Below, piece after piece: positions 11,257 through 22,106 of a stretch of DNA of 64,000 nt (the first letter of the stretch is position 1; every line of letters starts with the position of its first letter). The notes under the pieces are model-generated. The model worked only from the letters and a program-made list of their open reading frames with translations, made no database searches and was not told the origin of the DNA. This stretch comes from Anastrepha obliqua (lineage: Eukaryota > Arthropoda > Insecta > Diptera > Tephritidae): assembly GCF_027943255.1 (NCBI RefSeq), contig NC_072893.1:61908001-61972000 (forward strand). The letters run 5' to 3'. The translations under genes and the position numbers were made by a program.

Positions 11257-12009
11257 TACTATTTAAGACATCAGTAAATAAAGTAATCAGGTTCAGTCAA
11301 ACTTAAAATTCATTTTCAATGGTCGTGGCCCGCAGTCGATAACTTATATACGCCTTCAAACGAAAACCATTGACTTTTTATCGCTGAAGTTGAGCGATTG
11401 TAATAAATAAATCTCGATAATATTTATTACATAAGTAAAAGGCTTAAACTAAGCCCTCGGCAAATCTTGTACCAGATTTATTTATACACTTGCTCGCCAT
11501 TCAAATGGGAGCACTCGTACGCGAGTTTACAAGCAGTTGTGCAAGGTTTCTTAGCCTGCAGCTGTTTGCCAGACACTCATAGGCCACCGTCTTTTTGCCC
11601 TCATCAATGCCGTAATATTTGTTTTTATTATGATTAACAGCAGCGAAAGTGTGCATACTTGAGAGTCTATAAACTTTGCAAACAGCAAACATATTCGCGT
11701 CTGGACTCGCATGCCCATGTTGTTGGTTCTGCTTCAATGCATAGGTAGGTAGGTATGTTTTTAATCTTATAGAAAATTTCATATCCAAGTACTAATACCG
11801 GAAATTTGCCATGCGAAAAACGGCTGCTTCAAAGTGAAATGTCAACTGAGTGGTTACTATTTGTTTATTTAGGTCACTGTCCACTAAGTAACCATTGCGT
11901 TTTGCTGATTTTGCAAAAAACAGCTTAGGATTTATCTCGAAAAGCTGAAATTTTTAAAAATAAGAAGAACTTTGTTGGCCCCTTCTTTTAGAAAAAAATA
12001 GTCTAGCTA
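11257..12009. other. No gene recognised
   Basis: A 95-codon minus-strand open frame (11501-11788) has no recognisable domain and I do not consider it a gene. The rest is unstructured AT-rich sequence. Confidence 0.3.
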
Positions 12010-13269
12010 GCACATGGGCTGAAAAGTGACGGGCCTAACTAAAATGTTTTTTTTCTTCAAAATTTGCTTTATTCATCAACGTAATTTCCGTCAAGAACAA
12101 GAAAATCATTGCAGTGCCGCTCTAATATTCCAGTACCGCTTTTGTAGAACGAGTTAAATTTTTTTTATTTTTTCAGCTTCACTGATTATATTTCCATTCG
12201 AACGAATTTTCTTATTGGCGAGCATTGTTTTTAGATCTGCGAATATCCAGTAGTCGCTGGGAGCCAATTCTAGTGCATGCGGTGGATGTGGCAGCAATTC
12301 ACAGTTCAATTCATGTAGTTTTGATTGACTTGTGACACGGTGCGTTGCAATGTTGAAACAACATTTTTTCATTGCGGGCGTTTCCTTGCATTTTGGGCCT
12401 TGAAACGCCTTTCCAGTAACGCTATATAATATCCACTCTTGATTGTATTTCAATTCGCAAGACAGCCGATGAATATTAGAAAAAGATACATCCCAAAATA
12501 CCTACACCATAACTTTTCCAGACGATTGGTTTGCTTTCGAACGCTTTGGACGAGGTTCACCAGTTGCTGTCCACTGAGATGACGATCGTTTTGTTTCCGG
12601 AGTGAAGTGATGGATCCATGTTGCATACATTGTGACATATCGATGCAAAAATTCGGGTTTTCACGTTTAAAAACGGCCAAGCACTACTCTGAATCATAAA
12701 CCGGCTTTTTTTTTGTTCAACAGTGTACAAACGTGGCATCTACTTTGAACAGAGCTTTATCATATTCAAATGCTCATGCAATATGAACCCAACACATTCT
12801 TTTGAAATCTTTGTTATGTCAGCTAACTCACGCAACTTTTCTTTTCGATCATTCGAAACGATTTTGCAGATTTTTTCGATGTTTTCTGGTGTTCCCTCCT
12901 CATTTGGGCGTCCACTGCGTTGTGCATCATCGGTGTCTCTGCGACCACGTTTGAAGTCAGCAAAACATAGTTTTTTTGTTGTTTCTAATAGAGCGGAGTC
13001 CCTATAGAAGTTCTCAAGCCATTGCTTGGCTTTAACGGTATTTTTCCCTATCAAGGAGCAGTGTAAAAATAAAACACGAAACTCTTTTTGATCTATTGTT
13101 TTGAAAATAACAAAAGTAGCGTCGCTCTGCACACTAACTCACAAACTAATGAACAGAATATCATGAAATTTTAAGAGCTGTCTTTTTATGATTAGCGCTA
13201 AATGAAAAAGTGATGAATGCAATAAAACTAGTGCCATCCATGTGTTAGGCCCGGGACTTTTCAGATATT
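12010..13269 (-). mobile_element. DD34D mariner element, 1260 bp, defective
   Basis: Terminal repeats are CTGAAAAGTGACGGGCCTAA on the left (from 12019) and, reverse complemented, CTGAAAAGTCCCGGGCCTAA on the right (ending 13264). TA dinucleotides stand at 12008-12009 and 13270-13271. The minus-strand gene starts near 13132. The first part has QKEFRVLFLHCSLIGKNTVK, KQWLENFYRDSALL, RRDTDDAQRSGRPNEE and RELADITKISKECVGFILHE (two helix-turn-helix motifs of mariner transposases). The C-terminal part (12154-12450) has ELLPHPPHALELAPSDYWIF. The QDNAP block is damaged (second Asp read as Asn) and frames shift at about 12450 and 12700. The length is normal for mariner, so this is a full-size but inactive copy. 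Confidence 0.9.
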
Positions 13270-13421
13270 TAGGTATTATGTCGGTTTTGTTGTTTGCTCT
13301 TGTAAAAAGAGTCTCGCACAAAAATCTGTGATTGACTTTAGAATTAAACAATCGAAGTACACCATATGCTTTTGAGAAAGGCGTTGATGTGCAGAACTTT
13401 TGTAGTAACAAAAATGCTTTA

Positions 13422-13752
13422 TATATATATATAATGGGCGCGTATACCCTTTTTGAGTGTTTGGCCGAGCTCCTCCTCGTATTTGTGGTATGCGTCTTGA
13501 TGTTATGTTGTTCCACAAATGGAGGGACTCAGTTTCAAGCCAACTCCGAACGACAGATATTTTTATAAGGAGCTTTTTCATGGCAGAAATACACTCGGAG
13601 GTTTGCCATTGCCTGTCGAGGGGAGACCGCTATTAGAAAAATGTTTTTCTTCATTTTGGTGTTCCACCGAGATTCGAACCTACGTTCTCTCTGTTCTCTC
13701 TGAGTTCCGAATGGTGGTCACGCACTAATGCATTCGGCTACGGCGGCCGCCT
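13422..13752 (-). mobile_element. tRNA-derived SINE with perfect 16-bp target duplication
   Basis: This is the best-bounded copy of the SINE. On the minus strand it starts GGCGGCCGCCGTAGCCGAAT, has B box GGTTCGAATCT, and ends with GCGCCCATTATATATATATA, a TA-rich tail. It is flanked by an exact 16-base direct repeat, TAACAAAAATGCTTTA (13406-13421 and 13753-13768), the long A-rich duplication expected of LINE-machinery retroposition. A small internal duplication (AGAGAGAAC twice) lies before the B box. Confidence 0.9.
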
Positions 13753-13768
13753 TAACAAAAATGCTTTA

Positions 13769-14680
13769 CTTGTCAAAATTTGTCTGTGCTTATTAATTTT
13801 CGACCCATTTTTCAACAATATCCGAATTTAGGTCAGAGATACAATTGTTTTACTAAACTTCCAAAAAGAAAATTAATGAAATATGAATGGCATATAAAAT
13901 TCACAGGCTAATAAAGCTTACGCCCAGAATAAACTGTATTTAGATATGCAAAGTTCCGAATTATTACATTATAAGGAAGCGATAAATAAATAAAGGATTC
14001 TGGTTTCCCGTAGCTCTGTAAGCTGAAATGTAAACTAAGGGCTTGAATGATCTTTGGTTTAAGCAGAAAGTTGATCTGCACAACACATCAGGACAAGCAA
14101 TCGAGTTTTTCTGGCGCTGGCGTTAGTAGTTTTGTCATCAGTTGTCTTGCCCACTTGCGAGCGGCGATTTCATTTGATTTCAATATTAGAAGAAAAAACA
14201 AATGCAGAAGTGATATAGGATCTTAAAGTGAATGCCATTCGGATAAGAGACTTCCAGTTGTCGTGTGCGTCTTGATGTCTGATCCTAAAAGTGGAGCAAC
14301 CTGCAGAAACCGTTTGCATAATCTTGAGGAATTGAGTGCAGCGCCAAAATGAATCCAGTCATGGGGAGCTACAAAAATGAGACCCTACTGTGCAAATAAT
14401 AATAATTTTTGTTTTTCTTTGAATTCATGAATTAATCAACATTTTTTTGATGACTTCATGCTTTTTTAAAATAATGCTATTTTTGGTATTCGCTTTCATT
14501 ATTTCTATTTTTCATTACCGTTTGTTACCATTTTCAGTTTTATTATGGCAATTACCATGGCGTGCTCTTGTTTTTCTTTGTTATTTTTTCTCTTTTTTTT
14601 TTTTTTGTAATTATTAGCAATACATTTTCGTTGAGTCGTATTGTTTGTATGTGCATTACTTTTTAATATACCGTAAGTGC
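13769..14680. other. No gene; contains one arm of a distant inverted repeat
   Basis: AT-rich sequence with no gene. Bases 13994-14077 are an inverted match to 17486-17569, reported separately. Confidence 0.3.
13994..14077 (+). repeat. Inverted repeat arm, partner at 17486-17569
   Basis: The arm begins GGATTCTGGTTTCCCGTAGC and includes AAGGGCTTGAATGATCTTTG. The reverse complement of 17486-17569 reads nearly the same over about 84 bases. The two arms bracket the tRNA-His gene and a MITE, 3.4 kb apart. They may be two copies of a dispersed repeat and need not be the ends of one element. Confidence 0.65.
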
Positions 14681-14692
14681 AATCATCCATTA

Positions 14693-14764
14693 GCCGTGAT
14701 CGTCTAGTGGTTAGGACCCTACGTTGTGGCCGTAGTAACCCAGGTTCGAATCCTGGTCACGGCA
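14693..14764 (+). tRNA. tRNA-His: tRNA-His (anticodon GTG)
   Basis: A complete 72-base cloverleaf. The acceptor stem GCCGTGA (14693-14699) pairs perfectly with TCACGGC (14757-14763), with discriminator A at 14764. The A box lies in GATCGTCTAGTGGTTAGGA and the B box is GGTTCGAATCC. The anticodon stem CTACG/CGTAG encloses loop TTGTGGC with anticodon GTG at 14726-14728, decoding histidine. From recalled Drosophila tRNA-His the sequence differs only in one compensated stem pair (C-G to T-A), which suggests functional constraint. There is no intron. A T7 tract at 14804-14810 can stop polymerase III. The position -1 G and the CCA are added after transcription, as usual for this tRNA in eukaryotes. 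Confidence 0.97.
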
Positions 14765-14803
14765 GTGTGGCACTTAGTAATAAGTCGAACATTAAATGGA
14801 TGA

Positions 14804-14810
14804 TTTTTTT
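14804..14810 (+). terminator. RNA polymerase III T-tract
   Basis: Seven consecutive T residues, 40 bases after the mature 3' end of tRNA-His, are the first run of four or more T on that strand and so the probable termination site. Confidence 0.6.
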
Positions 14811-15346
14811 CTTATATTTTTCGTGTTTTTTTACTTTCATTTAAATTCAATTTATTCAATTTTCATTTTCTATAGAATTTAAATTTATATTTGATCTAAG
14901 AAATGTTCCGGTGTTTTTTTTTTCATAATTATGTGCATTATAAAATATGAAAAATCTAAGTATATGCCTCAGTGGCGTCAGTCGGTTCATGACGTTTGGC
15001 TTCATTTAGAAATTCATTGACGAGTCTTGACCGATGAAAGTGGGCATTGTTGTCGTCATTCAGTCTGTGTGATAGAAATCTTGAATTGGGCTTCCGATGA
15101 TCTAAATGCAATACACAGTTCTCTAAGGAGTCCCCATTTCAATTGTAATGATTTTCATAGACGAAGTTTTAGTAGTGAAATTCACACAGGACCTGTTAGT
15201 TACTATCATAATTGCATAGTTCGTATTTAGGTAAAACTCTTACCTGTGAAATCCAGTATGCGTAGTTTAGCACTTTTGTGGTAGATCCATCCACCATTTT
15301 TTTGCATAATTCATAATTCACAAAATAAAATGGACTCCCTTTTATG
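14811..15346. other. No feature recognised
   Basis: AT-rich intergenic sequence between tRNA-His and the MITE at 15351. One short open frame (15027-15230) has no recognisable domain. Confidence 0.3.
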
Positions 15347-15350
15347 TTAA

Positions 15351-16030
15351 GGGGTTATATACAGTTAGAAGGCCGAAAAAAGCGAATTTTCCTGAATTTT
15401 TCTGAGATAACTTTTAAATTTATTGATCTAAAAATTTGTACACATATTATGTTATCTTTTAACGGTACTTTAAGACTTAGTATTAGTACAAATATTTATT
15501 TGGAAAGGAGCTACAACTGATCTCCGGGAGCTCCTCTCAAAAAAGACGTTTTGCGGTGATCACTATATCTCCGAACTGGATCCTCTGAAATTAAAAACCA
15601 AACAGATTTCGTTAAAGTAATGTTAAATTCAGTAATTAATGGAAGGAATAAGCAAAATAAATTTTTTGGACAAAATGGCGGTTTCTAAAAAAAATCGATT
15701 TTTGACCAAAATTTCGTCCTTAGATTGTTTATAAAAAAAATATTTCTCGGTGAGAAAAAATTTTCGATTAATTACTAAAAAATATATTTAAAAAGCTCGT
15801 GTTAACTTTGAGACTAATCGGTTTGGCCGTTTTCGAGTAATGTTGGTCACCGACTTTGAAAACACCATTTTGAGAAAAACGCGTTTAAATTTTGTAAATT
15901 TGTGTGTAACTACGAAAATATTCACCGGAAGGATACTAAATTTTCTGTGTATATTCTTAGCTATATGTACATTAACAAAAAATAAATAAAATAAGTCGGT
16001 TTTTGGAAAATTCTAACTATATATAACCCT
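15351..16030. mobile_element. TTAA-flanked MITE, 680 bp
   Basis: The left end is GGGGTTATATACAGTTAGAA and the reverse-complemented right end AGGGTTATATATAGTTAGAA (2 mismatches in 20), flanked by TTAA at 15347-15350 and 16031-16034. It is AT-rich with long A and T runs (AAAAAAATCGATTTTTG near 15690) and has no open frame of note. The TTAA duplication points to a piggyBac or Kolobok-type transposase acting in trans. Confidence 0.85.
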
Positions 16031-16034
16031 TTAA

Positions 16035-18273
16035 ATTACAAGTGAGGATAAAGTCTAATATGCGCAACTACAACAATATTATTATTTCCAATTAAGTTTA
16101 ATTGCATATTATTAGAGAACGAGCGAACATCGATTTTTATAGTCCAACCGGTGTGAAATTTGCAATGAGTTACGATTTTGTGTAGGTTACATAGATGCCA
16201 CTGAAATTAAACAGGCCGAAATACCAATAAAAACCAGGAAGTCATATTTATGCAATTGGAATGGTTTGCAAATATGTACAAGCACAAAATTCGAGACGAG
16301 GAATAAGTTTCCAGAGATTCCTCATATGTGCTTCATACGACGGTAGTTATTTATAATTCCGGTGGTTGAATATATTTATTTTTTTTGGCAAAATATTGCC
16401 CGTGGAGAGAAATACATTTTTGCATTCGTTTGAACTAACTTTCGAAGCACTTTTTCCTGGACGCCACTCGAACACACTTTTTTTATCATAAGGTGATGAG
16501 GTAAATCTTATTGAATCCCGTCATGCGAGTACTAATGCCCAAGGATGCCGCAATCTAAAGGTATATAACATGACGATCTTGCTTAATTAGAGAGAACTGC
16601 GACCACGAAAAAATTGAGAGTACCAGTTTTTTAGGGTGCTAAAGAATGCTGCTTATTTCCCATATACTGATGCCATTTCATCGATGCATTTTTGTGTTGC
16701 GAAATCAACTCGAAAGTTCCGAAAAATAATTGCACGAAAAGTGTTCACGGTTTAATGCCATTTTTTTCTCGGGGCTAGTTTTTAAAGTCAATGTAGGTAA
16801 TACTGGTATGGCTCACTCTTCCAAACGTTTTGAGTGCGTTTATGATGGGACAACAATAGAAGTGTTCAAGGCCAGAAATATATATAGCAACCCTCGTAAT
16901 ATCATAATAGCAGCATGCAGAAGCCATTTTCAAAAATTTGGACTATTTGAAAATAGAGCAATTTATTAAATAAAATGGCAAATTCCGTGTTGGAATTATT
17001 TTTGCAGTCAAAAAGAACGCAGAATCTGAATTTAAAATGAAAGTAGTCAGAAACAGTGCAAGGATTGGATTTCTGTTTGCTGCATCTTCATAGTTTCTTT
17101 ATTCAACAGCAGCACAGAAAGCAATGATTTAGGAACAGATTTTCATGAAAATTAATTTATCGCAAATATAAGCTTGAGACTGATAGTTTGTTGCTCATTA
17201 AGTTCTAACTGCCGACTAACGAATTAAAAACCCCGACTTGAATAACACAATTGTTTCTAATGACATAGGGCGTTTTTTTTATTTTTTCTATGAGAAATCC
17301 AGTCTGAGGACGACCTGGTATTTCATCGGCACTGTGCCACTTTTAGGAAAGAGAAAATTATTTCGGTATATTTTTTAAAGCATTTGGTAAACTTCGGAGG
17401 TGGCCAATTGGCATAGCCAAGACGAGTGATAGCAAAATTGCAGAGTTAAGCGCCAAAAAATTTCAATGGATTTTGTGTGGTGCTTAGCTCGCCTTTCTGC
17501 TGAAACCAAAGATCATTTAAGCCCTTAACTTCAATTTCAGCTTACGAAGGTACGAGAAACCAGAATCGGTATTATTGAAAAAATAGGCCGAAAATCAGTA
17601 CAATGTATAAATAAAAGTAGATAATCCTTGGCAGGTAAAGAATTCTTGTTATTATAAAAAGTCTGAACAGGAACATATTTCACGAAGATCGCGAAAAACT
17701 TTGGACTAGGGCGAACATTGATTTCAAGTCCATATTCGAGATGACTACCTACAATTATAGGGCAAGATAAATGCTAGATTTTGTTTATTGTAAAAAGGGT
17801 ATTGCTTCAATCTATTAAATCAGCCTCGTAATTGCAACGCTTTTTGGAGTAAAAAATTATCTCAGGACATAATCGAAAACAGGCTATCATTTATGAAAAT
17901 AGTTGTAATATCCGAAATCTGATTAGACATGTATTATAAGAATAGTCAGAACACCGTATTTTAACCGTTATATAGTACAATGAATGTTAAAGCATCCACG
18001 AAAATATAGATCATATTTTTCAACTAGCACGACATGAATGGTATATCATTCTTTCATAGAATACATGAGAAAAACAAGTGCATTATGGTTTTATTTCATT
18101 TTTAATTCAACAATAGACCTTTATTTATCTACATATAAATGAATTAATAAATTAAATCCTTAATTTCATAGTATGTAAATTACATTTTATTATTCCGAAG
18201 TAGTAGTCGCTAGACGTAATACCTCCTCATTTAAACAGCATTTATTAGTATTTTTATTATTTTGTTTTAATTT
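16035..18273. other. No gene recognised
   Basis: A 2.2-kb AT-rich stretch. A 79-codon plus-strand frame at 16730-16969 has no recognisable domain. The inverted repeat arm at 17486-17569 is the only structure seen. Confidence 0.35.
17486..17569 (-). repeat. Inverted repeat arm, partner at 13994-14077
   Basis: The reverse complement of this segment matches 13994-14077 with a few substitutions. Landmarks are TTCTGCTGAAACCAAAGATC and AAGCCCTTAACTTC. See the partner arm. Confidence 0.65.
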
Positions 18274-18332
18274 ACATTTATTTGAGCTTCATGCTCTTCT
18301 TGACATTTTATTTGAGCTTCATGCTCTTCTTG
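18274..18332 (+). repeat. Tandem duplication of a 29-30 bp unit
   Basis: The unit ending TTATTTGAGCTTCATGCTCTTCTTG occurs twice in direct succession with only a T insertion between copies. The near identity marks a recent duplication. Confidence 0.85.
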
Positions 18333-19157
18333 AGTACTCTAAAAGACTGACTCTAATTAGGCAAGCACAACATAATGAAACCTCGCTTAACTGCATTCAT
18401 TGTTGACGATGCAACACGTGCGCGTCAGATTACCACAAAACACTTGGCACTGTTTCTGCCAAAACATCCGCTGTCGCAGACATAGCGTCAGCATAATATT
18501 TTGTGGGAATAAATAAATGAATATTTTAAGTGAAGTTAATTCGAATTGTTGAATACGTTAACTTGTATATGTGAAAACAAAACTAAATATTTCTGTCTAC
18601 CATTACGATTGAATATTTTTAGGATTCCATATCCGAATTTGAGGTATTATGATCTTCAGGAGGTAAGCGCCATTGTGCGAAGCATTCTCCAGGACACAGT
18701 GAGGGTTTATTTATATTGTTCTGGCATCGGTATGATGTGAATTTCTTTTATTTTTGCCTGTAACAAAGGTGTAGGCATTTTTTTCTGTTAGGGTACATCT
18801 TGCAAATGTTTTGGCGGAGTGTATCTAATATGAGTTTTTGAGTTGCCATTATAAGCATAAAGTCTCGATCATTTGAATTCTGTGGTATTTTTTAAAAACG
18901 TATTTATTAGATTGTTTCTAAAATCAAGGAAACCAGTATATGGATAATTTATCTTCTCATAAATGTAATAAGAATTTCATACAGAAATATTTAATAGATG
19001 GGATAGAACCTTCTTGTACCAACCTACTGGACAACGACGTCTGAGTTCGCGCAGAATTCGGTTGCCGAATCTCCTAAGTGACGTGGCAGCCGAAGTTCCC
19101 CTCCCAATTATCTTTTTCACCATAGTTAAAGAGCAAACATTGCAAATTTACCATCCT
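18333..19157. other. No feature recognised
   Basis: AT-rich sequence. A 64-codon open frame at 18546-18740 has no recognisable domain. Confidence 0.3.
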
Positions 19158-19345
19158 TGGCAAAATTCTGCCCGCTCTTTTCACACGTATTCACACACTC
19201 GTCTAAGCGTCGTTGTTCAGATGGCAACAAGGTAGCATGGGTGTGGCTGAGTTGAAATTTTTTATATATCACTAACGCAATCTCAGTTCTTTCGTAAACA
19301 AATCGCATTCATGATTAAAGGTCTGACGTTGGCCACACCTATGCA
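19158..19345. repeat. Dispersed repeat of unknown type, copy B
   Basis: Same-orientation match to 9657-9885, starting at AATTCTGCCCGCTCTTTTCA. See copy A for landmarks. It is less than 1 kb from the rosa element but outside its terminal repeats. Confidence 0.6.
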
Positions 19346-19969
19346 TTCGGTACATCGTGACACGAACGCCCAAGAGCGCAAAGAATAGCAGCCATTTTAT
19401 TTTAATTTTGCCGCACTTCGAAGGTGTGTCTGAGAAAGACTATATCTTTTGTTGTAAAATTCCTAAGTTTACAAAAATAGATCCACTCGACGACGGATTA
19501 AAATATAAGCTAGCTAACGTTTCAAGTTGTTTTTGTGTTAGAGGATTAAAACGATTCAGCAAAAAAAAATTTTTAATTTTGAATTTAAAAAAATTTAAAT
19601 TTTAATAAAAAAATATTTCCGGTACGCTGTTCCTTGACAAAACTGACATTTATAGGCAATCGGTTATATAACCTTAAGAAGAGCTTCAAATTTTAAACTT
19701 TATGTTTGCTGGTTTAGTTGTTGAAGGTGCTTGTGGTGTTTATCTTTATAATTCCAAAAGTTTGCTAAACCAAATTATATCTCGTTATGCTTTTAGAAAC
19801 TTTAACACTTTGTTAATTTCTTTTAAACACCTTGCATTCTCGTTCAATGTTTTAATGGTTTTTTACGAACTTTAAAATTTTTTACGATTTTACAAACTTC
19901 AAGAAATCTTCATTAAAATTTCACAAAAAAAAAATCTGGCTAAGCAATTTTTTTAGCCTTGCTATTATA

Positions 19970-21243
19970 GCGTTTTTCAATAGGTGCGCTTCAACTTTTT
20001 TCCGATAGGGAGGGCGAACGACGCAATATTTTTTTATTTTTCGCTTGTCATTTGTAAACTTCATTAGTATTCATTTCATCATGGAACGCTACACACTTGA
20101 GCAACGATTGCAAATCGTGCAAATTTTTTATGAAAATAATCGTTCTGTTGCTGCTACTTTAAGAGCATTACGGCCATTTTACGGTCCATTTAACAAGCCA
20201 TCCGTTCGACAATCGACTGTCTAGTGAAAAAATTTGTATCTACGTTTTCGCTACATAATGTTCCGGTGCCAGTGAGAGCAAGAAGTGCACGAAGTGTTGA
20301 AAATATTGCTGCCGCCAGGGCTTCAGTTCAAGAAGACGCAAATGTGTCGCTCACACGACGTTCTCAACAATTGGGCCTTTCTGTGTCGTCATTGTGGCCT
20401 ACATCCGTACAAGATCAAGCTGACACAAGAACTGAAGCCGTTTGACCATTTGAAGCGACGGCGATTCGTAAATTGGGCTGAAGATCAACTCGAAAATGAT
20501 CCAGATTTTTTCCAAAAAATCGTCTTCAGTGATGAAGCTCACTTTTGGCTCAATGGCTTTGTCAACAAGCAAAATATGCATTACTAGGCAGAAAGCAATC
20601 CACACGTGATTCGTGAGGCACCGTTGTATCCCGAAAAAATCACTGTTTGATGCGGTTTACATGCCGGCGGCGTAATTGGCCCATATTTTTTCGTTGACGA
20701 GAACGATCGCCACGTTACCACGATCGCCACGTTACCACGTGATAAACGATTATTTTTGGCCACAATTGAATGGTATGGACTTAGGCGACATGTGGTTTCA
20801 ACAGAACGGGGCCACAAGCCACACAGCACACGCTGCAATTGATTTGTTGAAGAGTAAGTTCGATGAGCGCATTATTTCCAGAAATGGACCGGTCGAATGG
20901 CCGCCGCGCTCGTGTGATTTGACGCCTCTAGACTATTTTCTTTGGGGTTATGTGAAGTCATTGGTCTAGATTAACAAGCCGGCGATGATTTGTGAGCTCA
21001 GAGCCAATATTGAACGCGAAATTGCTGGAATTTCGGCCGATTTATGCAAAAGAGTGGTCGAAAATTGGGTTCAACGATTGGACTTCGTAAAACGTGCACG
21101 CGGTGGTCATACAAAAGAAATCGAATTTTATACTTAAATGTATATGTTCAAACTCGATAGTAAAAAAAAATTAGTTAAAAAAGTCAAACCGTTTGTGTTT
21201 TATTCAAAAGTTCAAAAGTTGAAGCGCTCTTACTGAAAAATGC
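19970..21243 (+). mobile_element. rosa-type (DD41D) mariner element, near full length, inactive
   Basis: Terminal repeats are GCGTTTTTCAATAGGTGCGC on the left and, reverse complemented, GCATTTTTCAGTAAGAGCGC on the right. The plus-strand gene starts at ATG 20081 (MERYTLEQRLQIVQIFYENN). A stop after the helix-turn-helix (20222) and several shifts follow. Catalytic blocks: KIVFSDEAHFWLNGF (first Asp intact), MWFQQNGATSHTAHAAIDLL (second Asp changed to Asn), and WPPRSCDLTPLDYFLWGYVK (third Asp intact). Counting from that Asn to the Asp in TPLD gives 41 intervening residues, the spacing that defines the rosa group. The C-terminal end (EIAGISADLCKRVVENW) stops near 21135. A deleted sibling is at 28501-29016. 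Confidence 0.88.
20285..20587 (+). pseudogene. rosa transposase fragment with first catalytic Asp
   Basis: This is the longest uninterrupted middle segment of the DD41D transposase in the element at 19970-21243. It includes YKIQLTQELKPFDHLKRRRF, a conserved linker region after the N-terminal DNA-binding domain, and FSDEAHFWLNGFVNKQN with the first catalytic Asp. It ends at a TAG where active relatives read Trp (HYWAES). It continues, after that stop and a shift, at 20676-20969. Confidence 0.7.
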
Positions 21244-22106
21244 TTTACATGCGTTTTATTGACCTTCGCTGTACTTGCATATGTATAAGTACATATATGA
21301 AATACCCCTTTCCTACAACCCATCACCTCTAACCTTTCTCATATTACACACAATTTCTTTCCACTTATGCTCGAATGCATGTTTTAAATTAAATCCTCCA
21401 TCCTCTAAGGTATATTTTCCTTTCTAATTATCCATCCCATTACTTTTCCAACCCCAATAAAGAGAAATTTAGCCACAAAGATACCTGCAAGAAATAGCAA
21501 AATTCAAAATTAATCAAAAGCATCCGAAAGTTGTTTAGAAGAAGCTTACATTCCCTTTTAGGAAACGTTTCTAAAATAAACTGAAAATTCGGCAGCGTAA
21601 ATGAAAATATGCTCACAGTTCTTGGAAGCTATTTGTTTGTATAGGTTAGTGGGGAGAGAGTAATTAATTTGACTAACATTGCCGTTGAATATTTAATCTT
21701 CTCAATGAAGTCGCTTGAGTGCAAAATTAAATTATATGGGTACTACTCGTCAGTTTCCTGGTGTATTAATTTTAATTTATTAATTTATTATTTTCAATAA
21801 AATTTCTCAAGGGTATCCAGAAAGTTTCACTACTCTTTCATTAAAGTTTACGGATGGTGCTTGATGCGCGCTGTTTCCTCTTTTTTGCACTCAAGTTTTG
21901 TTTTTGTTTACTTATTTTTTCTTTCCTATATTAATTATTAAACTGCTTTATTTCTTATTTATATTACAGCTTCTCTGCAGTTTACGCTGAACGATTGCAA
22001 GTGGCTTCCGTGAAACTAACGAAAATATACATTAAGAATTGAAGGGCAAGGGACTTTTTCTGACCTTTTGGACTTTCCAATATTTTGGCTTCGTTATACT
22101 TATGTA
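21244..22106. other. No feature recognised
   Basis: AT-rich sequence between two mariner-type elements. No coding or repeat structure stands out. Confidence 0.3.

Noticed and set aside
11501..11788. 95-codon minus-strand open frame
   Set aside because: No domain, no signal peptide, no splice support and no paralogue. The composition fits chance.
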